The notes below the pieces were generated by a model, which was not told where the DNA came from, did not search any database, and saw only the letters and a list, made by a program, of their open reading frames with translations. The translations under genes were made by a program, and so were the position numbers. DNA of 40,457 bases from Bacteroidota bacterium (GTDB lineage: Bacteria > Bacteroidota > Bacteroidia > Chitinophagales > Chitinophagaceae), in the NCBI GenBank assembly GCA_018267545.1, contig JAFDYG010000103.1, positions 1-40,457 on the forward strand. Direction: 5' to 3'. Shown in pieces: positions 7,923 through 15,906 of the stretch; the stretch's first letter is position 1, and every line of letters starts with the position of its first letter.

Positions 7923-8698
7923 ATTTAGGATTACAGGACAAGGTGGTGATCGTTTCTGGCGGCGCCAAGGGAATCGGAGAGGGAATCGTGAAGGTACTAG
8001 CTGCTGAGGGTGCGATACCGTTTATCATTGGCCGCAATGAAGAGGATAATAAAGCGGCTGTAGCGGCTGCGGGTGGGAAGGCGTTTCAGTTTACGGCTGA
8101 GCTGACCCGGCCCGAGGAGTGTGAGGCTGCGGTGAAGGCGGTGCTGGAGCAGTGTGGTCGTATAGATGGGTTGGTGAACAATGCCGGTGTGAATGATGGG
8201 GTAGGGCTCGAGAATGGCAGCTATGACGCTTTTATTGCTTCGCTGCATAAGAGCCTGGTCCATTATTACCTGCTGGCGCATCATGCGTTGCCGGCTTTGA
8301 AGGCTTCGAAGGGCGCGATCGTGAATATCAGCAGCAAGACGGCGGAGACGGGGCAGGGTGGTACTTCGGCGTATGCGGCGGCGAATGGGGGAAGGAATGC
8401 GTTGACGAGGGAGTGGGCGGTAGAGCTGTTGAAGTATGGGATTCGCGTGAATGCGATTGTCGTGGCGGAGTGCTGGACGCCGTTATATGAGAAGTGGGTG
8501 AAGACGCTGGCTAATCCGGAGGAGAAGCTGGCTGCTATTGTTAAGAATATTCCTTTGGAGAATAGAATGACGACGGCGGAGGAGATTGCGAATATGACTG
8601 TCTTTCTGTTATCTGAGCGGTCGAGTCATACGACGGGGCAGTTGATTCATGTGGATGGGGGGTATGTGCATTTGGATAGAGCCCTCGCTAATGCGTAG
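7919..8698 (+). CDS. SDR sugar dehydrogenase, probable L-fucose/L-galactose 1-dehydrogenase, with Lys-to-Asn change
   Basis: This 259-residue SDR has the VSGGAKGIGEG cofactor loop (12-22), NNAG (87-90), and a catalytic Ser in NISSKTAETGQ. The usual Tyr-x3-Lys is Tyr152-A-A-A-Asn156: the codon is AAT where a lysine is expected. It has the EWAVELLKYGIRVNAI region and the ending DGGYVHLDRA seen in NAD(P)-dependent sugar dehydrogenases. From its place between lactonase and lower-pathway genes, it most likely makes the first oxidation, L-fucose or L-galactose to the lactone. It overlaps the lactonase stop by 4 bases. The replaced Lys either marks a subfamily using another proton relay or weakens activity. 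Confidence 0.68.
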   Translation: MNLGLQDKVVIVSGGAKGIGEGIVKVLAAEGAIPFIIGRNEEDNKAAVAAAGGKAFQFTAELTRPEECEAAVKAVLEQCGRIDGLVNNAGVNDGVGLENGSYDAFIASLHKSLVHYYLLAHHALPALKASKGAIVNISSKTAETGQGGTSAYAAANGGRNALTREWAVELLKYGIRVNAIVVAECWTPLYEKWVKTLANPEEKLAAIVKNIPLENRMTTAEEIANMTVFLLSERSSHTTGQLIHVDGGYVHLDRALANA

Positions 8699-8701
8699 GA
8701 G

Positions 8702-8735
8702 GGGCCGGAGGCCCATCGCCCGTAAGGGCAGACAT
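8702..8735 (+). other. Tandem hairpins between the SDR and zinc dehydrogenase genes (element copy A)
   Basis: The 48-base gap holds two small hairpins: GGGCC-GGA-GGCCC (8702-8714) and GCCC-GTAA-GGGC (8718-8729), the second followed at once by AGACATT. No U-tract follows, so this is not a terminator. The same plan, with different stem sequences, lies upstream of the ferritin gene (30554-30606). It may tune processing or translation of the downstream half of the operon. Confidence 0.5.
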
Positions 8736-8746
8736 TAGATATTATT

Positions 8747-9760
8747 ATGAAGACACTTGTTTGTATACGACCTGGGGAGTTTGAATACCGGGAGGCGGAT
8801 GCGCCGCTGGCTGGACCTGGGGAGGCGATTATCAAGATACGCAGGATTGGAATTTGTGGGACTGATCTGCATGCGTTTGAAGGGACACAGCCTTATTTTT
8901 CTTATCCGCGGATATTGGGGCATGAGCTGGCTGGGGACCTGGTCGATTTCGACAAGGCGCCGGGGTTTGTGCCGGGTGAGGCGGTGACAATCATTCCCTA
9001 TTTCAACTGTGGGACTTGTATTGCGTGCCGTAGTGGGAAGCCGAATTGCTGTACGACGATCAAGGTTTGCGGAGTGCATATCGATGGGGGGATGGTCGAG
9101 TACTTGTCGGTGCCGTCTTCTTCGCTGGTGCATGGCGGCGGGCTTTCCCACGATCAGCTGGCGTTGGTGGAACCTTTGGCGATCGGGCAACATGCGGTGA
9201 GAAGGGCGGGAGTGCAGCCGGGGGAGTTTGTATTGGTGGTGGGTGCGGGGCCGATCGGGCTTGGGACGATGGAAGCAGCCAGGATTGCGGGGGGAGAAGT
9301 GATTGCGATGGATATCAATCCGGGTCGGCTGAAGTTTTGTAGAGAGAGGTTGGAGGTATTGCATACGGTGAATGGTTTGGATGCGGATGTGATGGAGCAA
9401 TTACGTCATATAACGAAGGGAGATATGCCGACGGTGGTGATCGATGCGACGGGGAGTCAGAGGGCAATCAATGGGGCATTTCAATATATGGCGCATGGTG
9501 CGCGTTATGTGCTGGTGGGTTTGCAGAAGGGTGAGATTTCGTTTAGTCACCCTGAGTTTCATAAGCGGGAGGGGACGTTGATGAGCAGCCGGAATGCTAC
9601 GAGGGAGGACTTCGACAAGGTGATGAGCTCGATGAAGGAGGGGCTGATAGATCCGACGACGTATATTACGCATAGGGTTGGTTTCGATAGTGTAAAGGAT
9701 GAATTTGCCAGCTGGCTGGACCCGGCTAGCGGCGTGATCAAAGCAATGGTTGAATTATGA
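8747..9760 (+). CDS. Zinc-dependent alcohol dehydrogenase, candidate L-galactonate 5-dehydrogenase (LgoD-like)
   Basis: A 337-residue medium-chain dehydrogenase. The catalytic-zinc region shows GICGTDLHAFEG and GHELAG. The structural-zinc lobe has clustered cysteines in CGTCIACRSGKPNCC, and the Rossmann fold starts at VVGAGPIG. Relatives include E. coli LgoD (YjjN, about 340 residues), which oxidises L-galactonate to D-tagaturonate. That activity would join the lactonase product (L-galactonate) to UxaB and UxaA encoded 1.7 kb downstream, which is why I prefer it. Other members of the family act on L-threonine, sorbitol or other polyols, so substrate is an inference. It overlaps the kinase start by 4 bases. 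Confidence 0.7.
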   Translation: MKTLVCIRPGEFEYREADAPLAGPGEAIIKIRRIGICGTDLHAFEGTQPYFSYPRILGHELAGDLVDFDKAPGFVPGEAVTIIPYFNCGTCIACRSGKPNCCTTIKVCGVHIDGGMVEYLSVPSSSLVHGGGLSHDQLALVEPLAIGQHAVRRAGVQPGEFVLVVGAGPIGLGTMEAARIAGGEVIAMDINPGRLKFCRERLEVLHTVNGLDADVMEQLRHITKGDMPTVVIDATGSQRAINGAFQYMAHGARYVLVGLQKGEISFSHPEFHKREGTLMSSRNATREDFDKVMSSMKEGLIDPTTYITHRVGFDSVKDEFASWLDPASGVIKAMVEL

Positions 9761-10785
9761 GTAAAAAAGTGTTGTCTTTTGGCGAGTTGTTGCTTCGCAT
9801 CTGTCCGGATGGGAATGGAGATTGGCTAAAAGAAAATGTGTTGCCTTTTTATATCGGTGGTGCGGAGGCGAATGTCGCTACGGCGCTGGCCCTTTGGGGG
9901 ACACCGTCTGCGTATTTCACGGCTATGCCGGACAATCTGTTGTGCCGGCAGGTGGCGGGCTACCTGGAAGAGAAGGGGGTAGATATGTCGAGAGTTCAAT
10001 ATGGAGGCGAGCGGTTAGGGTTGTATTTTCTGCCGACGGGAAAAGATATGAAGAATGCGGGCGTGATCTATGACCGGGCGCATTCTTCCTTTGCCAGTTT
10101 GAAGCCGGGGATGGTGGATTGGGATGCGGTGTTGCAGGATGTGGGCTGGCTGCACTTTAGTGCGATCTCGCCGGCGTTGAATCTGCAGGTGGCGAAGGTG
10201 ACGGAGGAATTGTTGAAGGCTGCTTCCGAGAGGAAGGGGCTGACGATTTCGGTGGACCTGAATTACCGCGCGAAGCTGTGGCAGTATGGTTCGGCGCCGA
10301 CGGATATCATGCCGGAGCTGGTACAATATTGTGATTTCGTCATGGGGAATCTGTGGGCGGCGGAGAAGATGCTGGGGATACCGGTGGATGGCTCGGTGAT
10401 TGCCGAGGGGGATAAGAAGGGGTATCTGGAGCATGCGCAGATGACGAGTGAGCGGATCATAGAGCAATTTCCGCGGGTGAAGCATGTGGCTAATACGTTC
10501 CGGTTCGACCATGGGGTTGGAGGAATCCAGTATTACACGGCCTTTTTTACGGAAGGAAGGCTTCATCATTCAAAAGAGTATGTATCTGAAAAGATTTTAG
10601 ATAAAGTGGGCAGCGGGGATTGTTTTATGGGAGGTTTGATCCATGGGCTGCTTGCGGGCAAGCCGGTGCAGGAGACGCTGGAGTTTGCGACGGCGGCGGC
10701 CTATCAGAAATTATTTATTCCAAGCGATGCGACGCATCAGCGTGCGCACGAGATCGAAAAATTTATGGCAAGTTATGAAGGATAA
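9757..10785 (+). CDS. kdgK: PfkB-family sugar kinase, probable 2-keto-3-deoxygluconate kinase
   Basis: A 342-residue ribokinase-fold kinase. It opens with VLSFGELLLRICPDG, has the GGAEANVATALA substrate motif near residue 33, SVDLNYRAKLW in the middle, and the C-terminal VGSGDCFMGG signature with the catalytic Asp. KDG kinases phosphorylate the product of altronate dehydratase. Here the gene precedes KDPG aldolase (whose start lies inside its last codons) and UxaB-UxaA, so 2-keto-3-deoxy-D-gluconate is by far the likeliest substrate. The family is firm and the substrate well supported by the neighbours. Confidence 0.85.
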   Translation: MSKKVLSFGELLLRICPDGNGDWLKENVLPFYIGGAEANVATALALWGTPSAYFTAMPDNLLCRQVAGYLEEKGVDMSRVQYGGERLGLYFLPTGKDMKNAGVIYDRAHSSFASLKPGMVDWDAVLQDVGWLHFSAISPALNLQVAKVTEELLKAASERKGLTISVDLNYRAKLWQYGSAPTDIMPELVQYCDFVMGNLWAAEKMLGIPVDGSVIAEGDKKGYLEHAQMTSERIIEQFPRVKHVANTFRFDHGVGGIQYYTAFFTEGRLHHSKEYVSEKILDKVGSGDCFMGGLIHGLLAGKPVQETLEFATAAAYQKLFIPSDATHQRAHEIEKFMASYEG

Positions 10786-11449
10786 GAAAGTTGTTTTACA
10801 AAGCATTTTATCGCAAGGGATATTACCGTTGTTTTATTGGGAGAGTCCGGCCGTATGTCTGGAGGTGATGCGGACGCTGTACCGGGCTGGTGTTCGGGCG
10901 GTGGAATATACGAACAGGGGAACGGCGGCGCTGGATAATTTTACGATGATGAAGAAAGTGCTGGCGACTGAGGCTCCGGACCTGTACCTGGGGATTGGTA
11001 CGGTAAAGTCCAAGCAGGATGCGGAGGCGTTTGTGGCGGCGGGTGCGGATTTCATCGTGTCGCCGATCGTCAATCCCGAAGTGGCGGCTGTCGCTGACAA
11101 GGCTGGGCTGCTGTGGGTTCCGGGTTGTATGACGCCGACGGAAATCTATACGGCGCAGCAGCACAAGGCGGCGCTTATAAAGATATTCCCTGCAAATATC
11201 CTTGGGCCGGAGTTTGTGAGCTCTATAAGGGAATTGTTCCAGGATCAATTGTTTATCCCGACGGGTGGGGTGGAGATCGACGAGAACAATATCCGTTCGT
11301 GGGTAAAGGCGGGAGTTTGTGCGGTGGGGCTTGGAAGCAAGATGATCAGCAAGGATATACTCAAGACCGAGAATTACGACCTATTATATGAAAATACGGT
11401 TCGGGCATTGAAGATTGCGCGGACTGTGTTAAGCGGGGAATCCCGTTAA
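10775..11449 (+). CDS. eda: 2-keto-3-deoxy-6-phosphogluconate (KDPG) aldolase
   Basis: I place the start at the ATG at 10775, giving 224 residues; it overlaps the kinase stop by 11 bases. A longer upstream reading would add an Arg-rich shadow of the kinase gene. The class I aldolase features are visible: the VRAVEYTNRG strand with the catalytic Glu, GIGTVKSKQDAEAFVAAGADF, FIVSPIVNP, and the Schiff-base Lys in LIKIFPAN, followed by PTGGVEIDENN. It splits KDPG to pyruvate and glyceraldehyde-3-phosphate, ending the KDG branch. The product of a promiscuous substrate such as KDPGal cannot be excluded. Confidence 0.87.
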   Translation: MKDKKVVLQSILSQGILPLFYWESPAVCLEVMRTLYRAGVRAVEYTNRGTAALDNFTMMKKVLATEAPDLYLGIGTVKSKQDAEAFVAAGADFIVSPIVNPEVAAVADKAGLLWVPGCMTPTEIYTAQQHKAALIKIFPANILGPEFVSSIRELFQDQLFIPTGGVEIDENNIRSWVKAGVCAVGLGSKMISKDILKTENYDLLYENTVRALKIARTVLSGESR

Positions 11450-11461
11450 ACAAAAAAAATC

Positions 11462-12916
11462 ATGAATCTATCAAAAGAAAATTTAGCGGCTGTCAAGACA
11501 GCGGGTGTGATAAAGCCGGATGCTGGAATATTTACTCTGCCTGAGAAAGTGCTGCAGTTTGGAACGGGGGTGCTGCTCAGGGGGTTGCCGGATTACTTCA
11601 TCGACAAGGCAAATCGCCAGGGGCTCTTCAACGGAAGGGTCGTGGTGGTGAAGTCCACGGAATCCGGGGACGCTGGCGCCTTCGACCGGCAGGACGGCCT
11701 TTATACTTTGTGTGTGCGGGGTATCGAGGAAGGGAAGAAAGTGGAAGAAAATATTATTTGCAGTGCGATCAGCCGGGTATTGTCGGCGAAAAATCAATGG
11801 GACGATATTTTATCTCTGGCCAGCCGGCCCGAGATGCAGATTATCGTTTCGAATACGACGGAGGTGGGGATTCAGCTGGTGGAGGAAGAAGTATTGGGGC
11901 GGGTTCCGGCTTCTTTTCCAGGAAAGCTGCTGGCGTTTCTTTACGGACGTTACACCGCTTTTGACGGGAGCGCCGAGAGCGGGATGGTCATCATCCCGAC
12001 GGAGCTGATCGTCGACAATGGAAAGAAGCTGTTGGGTATCGTCAAGCAGCTGGCTGCCTTTAATAAGCTGGATGATGAATTTGTAGAGTGGGTAGACCAA
12101 CATTGCCGTTTTTGCAGCTCGCTGGTGGACCGGATTGTTCCGGGTAAGCCGGATGCGGCTACGCTGGCGAAGCTGACGCAGGAGCTTGGCTATACGGATG
12201 ATTTGCTGGCGATATCGGAAGTGTACAGGCTTTGGGCGATCGAAGGAGATGAGAAGGTAAAGTCTGTGCTGTCGTTTGCTTCTGCCGATGCGGGAGTGAT
12301 TATTGCGCCAGATATCGAGATCTACCGGGAGCTGAAACTTCGGCTGCTGAATGGAACGCATACGTTGAGCTGTGGCTTGGCTGTATTGGCCGGGTTTCCG
12401 ACGGTAAAGAGTGCGATGGATGATGCGGCGTTTTCTGCGTTTGTGGCCGATCTGATGTTAAAAGAAATCGCTCCGAATATTCCTTATGAGCTGCCGCTGG
12501 CGGAGGCTCGGGATTTTGGTCTGAAGGTGCTGGACCGTTTCAGGAACCCGCATATTCAACATCAGTGGATAAGCATTACGATGCAGTATTCGTCGAAGAT
12601 CAAGATGCGGGTGGTGCCCGTGCTATTGCATAAGTATCATGAGGAGCCGCTGGCGCATGTCGTTTTGGGTTTTGCCGCTTATCTTCTCTTTATGAAGGGG
12701 GCGTCGGGGCCTGTGACGGACGACAAGGCGGCGTATTTTAGTGAGCTGTGGAAGCAGGAGCCGGATGTGGTGGTCACTACGGCCTTGAAAGATCAGGGAT
12801 TGTGGGGGGCGGATCTGACGGAGATCCCGGGTTTCGAAGGGGCGGTACGCAAGAGTCTCGATACTTTGATTAATAAAGGGGCCACGACGGCGTTGGCTCA
12901 ATTAGCAAATAAATAA
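11462..12916 (+). CDS. uxaB: Tagaturonate reductase (altronate oxidoreductase)
   Basis: At 484 residues it matches E. coli UxaB almost exactly in length. It is a polyol-specific long-chain dehydrogenase: FGTGVLLRGLPDYF near residue 33 forms the cofactor loop, and LKLRLLNGTHTLSCG near residue 300 carries the Lys, Asn and His of the active site. It reduces D-tagaturonate to D-altronate with NADH. No uronate isomerase (UxaC) or hexuronate transporter is in the window, so here the tagaturonate may come from the zinc dehydrogenase acting on L-galactonate; a distant uxaC would add galacturonate input. It is followed after 9 bases by uxaA. Confidence 0.88.
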   Translation: MNLSKENLAAVKTAGVIKPDAGIFTLPEKVLQFGTGVLLRGLPDYFIDKANRQGLFNGRVVVVKSTESGDAGAFDRQDGLYTLCVRGIEEGKKVEENIICSAISRVLSAKNQWDDILSLASRPEMQIIVSNTTEVGIQLVEEEVLGRVPASFPGKLLAFLYGRYTAFDGSAESGMVIIPTELIVDNGKKLLGIVKQLAAFNKLDDEFVEWVDQHCRFCSSLVDRIVPGKPDAATLAKLTQELGYTDDLLAISEVYRLWAIEGDEKVKSVLSFASADAGVIIAPDIEIYRELKLRLLNGTHTLSCGLAVLAGFPTVKSAMDDAAFSAFVADLMLKEIAPNIPYELPLAEARDFGLKVLDRFRNPHIQHQWISITMQYSSKIKMRVVPVLLHKYHEEPLAHVVLGFAAYLLFMKGASGPVTDDKAAYFSELWKQEPDVVVTTALKDQGLWGADLTEIPGFEGAVRKSLDTLINKGATTALAQLANK

Positions 12917-12925
12917 ATAGTTTTT

Positions 12926-14581
12926 ATGAGCGCACAAACTGTTTTAAAAGTCCATCCGGACGATAATGTGCTGGTAGCGTTGACTGGTCTCGACAAGGGG
13001 ACGAAGGTCAGCTTCGAAGGGGAGGATTATGTTTTACAGGAGATCGTAAAGGCTAAGCATAAGTTTGCTACGGTCGACCTGGCCGTGGGGGATTCGATCA
13101 TCATGTATGGTGTGCTGGTCGGTAAGGCGCAGCAGCCGATTCCAAAGGGCGGGTTGATCAGTACGACCAGTATCAAGCATGCGGCTAATGATTTTTCGGT
13201 TGGGGAGCGTCATACGGATTGGTCCAAGCCGGATGTTACTAAGTTTTCGGGCCGGACGTTCAACGGTTATCACCGTGCCGACGGCAGCGTAGGTACGGCC
13301 AATTATTGGGTGGTAATCCCGATGGTTTTTTGCGAGAACCGGAACCTGGATGTATTGCAACAGGCGTTGGTGACGGACCTGGGGTATGGAAGGAACCGTT
13401 CTTATCAGCTGCAGTCGCAGCAATTGATCGAGCTTTATAAAGCAGGGAAGAGTGTGGAAGACATTCTGTCGACCGATCTGCAGGCGGACTATTCGGGGAA
13501 TACGAACCAGCGGCTTTTCCCGAATGTGGATGGAATCAAATTTTTGACGCATGACGGCGGGTGTGGCGGTACGCGGCAGGATGCGCAGGCGCTCTGCGGG
13601 CTGCTGGCGGGTTATATTACGCATCCGAATGTGGCTGGGGCTACGGTATTGAGCCTGGGCTGTCAGAATGCGCAGGTAAGCATATTAGAAGAAGAGATCA
13701 AGAAGCGGGCGCCGCAGTTCTCGAAGCCTTTATATATCCTGGAGCAGCAGAAGGTCGGGAAGGAATCGGCTTTGTTGTCGGAGGCTATCAAACAGACTTT
13801 TGCCGGATTGATTTTGGCGAATCAGCAAACGCGTCAACCGGCGCCGCTGAGTAAGCTGTGTATCGGGTTGGAGTGTGGTGGTTCGGATGGTTTCTCGGGG
13901 ATCTCTGCGAATCCGGCGATCGGGTATACTTCCGACTTGCTGGTGGCTCTTGGCGGGAGTGTGATCCTGTCGGAGTTCCCGGAGCTTTGCGGAGTGGAGC
14001 AGAATCTGAGTGATCGTTGTGTGGATGTAGCGACGGCGGAGCGGTTTTCGACGCTGATGCGAACCTATAACGATCGGGCGAAGGCGGTTGGTTCGGGTTT
14101 CGATATGAATCCTTCGCCGGGGAATATCCGGGATGGATTGATTACGGACGCGATCAAGTCGGCTGGGGCTGCCAAGAAGGGTGGAACTTCGCCGGTGACG
14201 GCGGTGTTGGATTATCCGGAGAAGGTGACGAAGCCGGGATTGAATTTGCTGTGTACGCCGGGGAACGATGTGGAGTCGACGACTGCCGAGGTTGCGTCGG
14301 GGGCGAATATCGTTTTATTTACGACGGGATTGGGGACGCCGACGGGCAATCCGGTGGCGCCGGTGGTGAAGATTGCGACGAATACGGCGTTGTATGAGCG
14401 GATGCAGGATATCATGGATATCAATACGGGTACGATCATCGAGGGGAAGGAGACGATACAGGAGGCTGGGGCGAGGATATTGGATTATGTGATTGGTGTC
14501 GCCAGCGGTGAGACGCAAGTGGCGGCGGTGAAGCATGTGCAGGATGATTTTATTCCGTGGAAGAGGGGTGTGTCGTTGTAA
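12926..14581 (+). CDS. uxaA: Altronate dehydratase-family enzyme (D-altronate, possibly also L-fuconate)
   Basis: A 551-residue protein of the UxaA/GarD family, about 55 residues longer than E. coli UxaA. An N-terminal SAF-like domain (residues 1-90) precedes the catalytic part, which begins GYHRADGSVGTANYW and contains HDGGCGGTRQD, LGCQNAQ and IGLECGGSDGFSG with conserved cysteines. Family members are iron-dependent dehydratases making 2-keto-3-deoxy acids. D-altronate to KDG is the expected reaction. L-fuconate has the same C2-C4 configuration as D-altronate and the operon has no enolase-type fuconate dehydratase, so it might serve both branches (inference). It is the last gene, followed by a strong terminator. 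Confidence 0.85.
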   Translation: MSAQTVLKVHPDDNVLVALTGLDKGTKVSFEGEDYVLQEIVKAKHKFATVDLAVGDSIIMYGVLVGKAQQPIPKGGLISTTSIKHAANDFSVGERHTDWSKPDVTKFSGRTFNGYHRADGSVGTANYWVVIPMVFCENRNLDVLQQALVTDLGYGRNRSYQLQSQQLIELYKAGKSVEDILSTDLQADYSGNTNQRLFPNVDGIKFLTHDGGCGGTRQDAQALCGLLAGYITHPNVAGATVLSLGCQNAQVSILEEEIKKRAPQFSKPLYILEQQKVGKESALLSEAIKQTFAGLILANQQTRQPAPLSKLCIGLECGGSDGFSGISANPAIGYTSDLLVALGGSVILSEFPELCGVEQNLSDRCVDVATAERFSTLMRTYNDRAKAVGSGFDMNPSPGNIRDGLITDAIKSAGAAKKGGTSPVTAVLDYPEKVTKPGLNLLCTPGNDVESTTAEVASGANIVLFTTGLGTPTGNPVAPVVKIATNTALYERMQDIMDINTGTIIEGKETIQEAGARILDYVIGVASGETQVAAVKHVQDDFIPWKRGVSL

Positions 14582-14604
14582 GCTTTGTATTATTTTAGTT
14601 ATAG

Positions 14605-14627
14605 GGGCGCCGAAAGGCGCCCTTTTT
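14605..14627 (+). terminator. Rho-independent terminator of the fucP-uxaA operon
   Basis: A perfect 7-bp GC stem, GGGCGCC-GAAA-GGCGCCC, with a stable GNRA-type loop and a run of five T's, starts 24 bases after the uxaA stop. It ends the plus-strand operon just before the convergent exporter genes. Confidence 0.9.
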
Positions 14628-14644
14628 AGTTGGCTTAGTTGTGT

Positions 14645-15856
14645 TTAGTTGGTTTTGCGGTAGTTGAGTACGGCCCAGGTGTTGAGCACGAGGCCGATTG
14701 CGGCCATGGCGGTGATCGGGTATACGATGTCTGAGAAGCCGCTGCCTTTGAGCACGACCATGCGCATGATCTTTATGAAGTGGCTGGGGGGGAAGGTGGC
14801 GACGATGGCTTGAGCCCAGCCGGGCATGCTGTCGATGGCGGTGAAGACTCCACTCATCATATTGAAGATGTTTATAAAGAAGAAAGCCAGGGACATGGCT
14901 TGTTGCTGGGTACCGGAGTAGGTGGCCAGCAGCAGGCCGAGGCCGAGCATGGCGAAGAGGTAGACGATGAGAGAGGCGTATAGGACGAGGAGGTTGCCGA
15001 CGGGGATGATGCCGTAGAAGAGCCAGCCGACGAGGAGGCCGAGGGTGAAGAGGATGATGCCCAGGACGAGGAAGGGGATCATTTTGCCGAGGATGAACCA
15101 GTGTTTTTTGATCGGGGTGACGTTGATTTGTTCGATGGTGCCGGATTCTTTTTCCTGGACGATGTTGAAGGCGGATTGCATGGCGGCCATGGCGGTGACG
15201 AGGACGACGAGGATGGCGGGGACCATGTAGAGTTTGAAGTTCAGGTAGGGGTTGTACCAGTTGGAGGAGGTTGCGGTGATTTGGGGGACGGGGGTGTTTG
15301 CGGTGGGTGTGCCGTGGCTGGCGGGTGCGGCGGTGATTGTGCTGGCGGTGCTTGGGGTTGCGCCTGGGTTGGTTGCGGGTGCGGCGGCGGTTGGGTTGGG
15401 GGATTGCCAGCGGATGCGGATGTCGGCGTTGTAGTCGCGGATGATGGTGTTGAGATAGGCGCCGCCGAGGTTGGCCTTAGTGCCTTCTATGGCGTTGACG
15501 GCTATGAAGAGTTGTTTGGCGTTTTCGCGGACGAGGTCGCGTTCGAAGTTGGTAGGGATTTGGAGGGCGATGTCGGCTTGATCCTGTTCGACCATAGTGA
15601 GGGCTTCGTTGTAGGAGGCGGTATAGCCGGTGAGGCGGAAGTGGCCGGAGGCGGTGATCTTGTTGATCAGGCGTTGGGATATGGGGGAGTGGTCGTTGTC
15701 GACGACGACGATGGAGATATTTTTTACGGAGTAGTCGGCGGCGAGGGGAAGCAGGATCAGCTGGATCACGGGTGCGATGAGCAGCGTGCGGAGGATCTGC
15801 CGGTTGCGGAGTATTTGGCGGAATTCTTTTTCTAGGAGGAAGCGTAGGGTTTTCAT
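14645..15856 (-). CDS. ABC-2 type permease of the exporter, subunit 2 (YbhR-like)
   Basis: A 403-residue inner-membrane subunit: an N-terminal basic cytoplasmic stretch ending in LLIAPVIQLILL as the first membrane helix, a long outer loop (about residues 45-210), then five C-terminal helices (MVPAILVVLVTAMAAMQSAF onward), with the ABC-2 motif KESGTIEQINVTPIKKHWFI. An odd Pro/Ala/Thr-rich stretch of about 45 residues sits in the outer loop just before the second helix. The sister permease has a shorter Ala-rich one at the same spot. It is the last gene of the exporter operon, and pairs with the permease encoded upstream to form the membrane channel. Confidence 0.85.
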   Translation of the reverse strand: MKTLRFLLEKEFRQILRNRQILRTLLIAPVIQLILLPLAADYSVKNISIVVVDNDHSPISQRLINKITASGHFRLTGYTASYNEALTMVEQDQADIALQIPTNFERDLVRENAKQLFIAVNAIEGTKANLGGAYLNTIIRDYNADIRIRWQSPNPTAAAPATNPGATPSTASTITAAPASHGTPTANTPVPQITATSSNWYNPYLNFKLYMVPAILVVLVTAMAAMQSAFNIVQEKESGTIEQINVTPIKKHWFILGKMIPFLVLGIILFTLGLLVGWLFYGIIPVGNLLVLYASLIVYLFAMLGLGLLLATYSGTQQQAMSLAFFFINIFNMMSGVFTAIDSMPGWAQAIVATFPPSHFIKIMRMVVLKGSGFSDIVYPITAMAAIGLVLNTWAVLNYRKTN

Positions 15857-15906
15857 TGCGAGTTAATTATTTTTTTATGGAGCAATGCAGTCGCCGTTGG
15901 CTCGTG

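Noticed and set aside
10643-10774. N-terminal extension of the KDPG aldolase
   Set aside because: The added residues are the Arg-rich out-of-frame reading of the kinase gene; the ATG at 10775 gives the normal aldolase length.
15101-15835. Plus-strand frame of 244 residues opposite the second permease
   Set aside because: Gly/Val/Asp-rich low-complexity product lying fully inside the permease gene on the other strand; no start signal or family.
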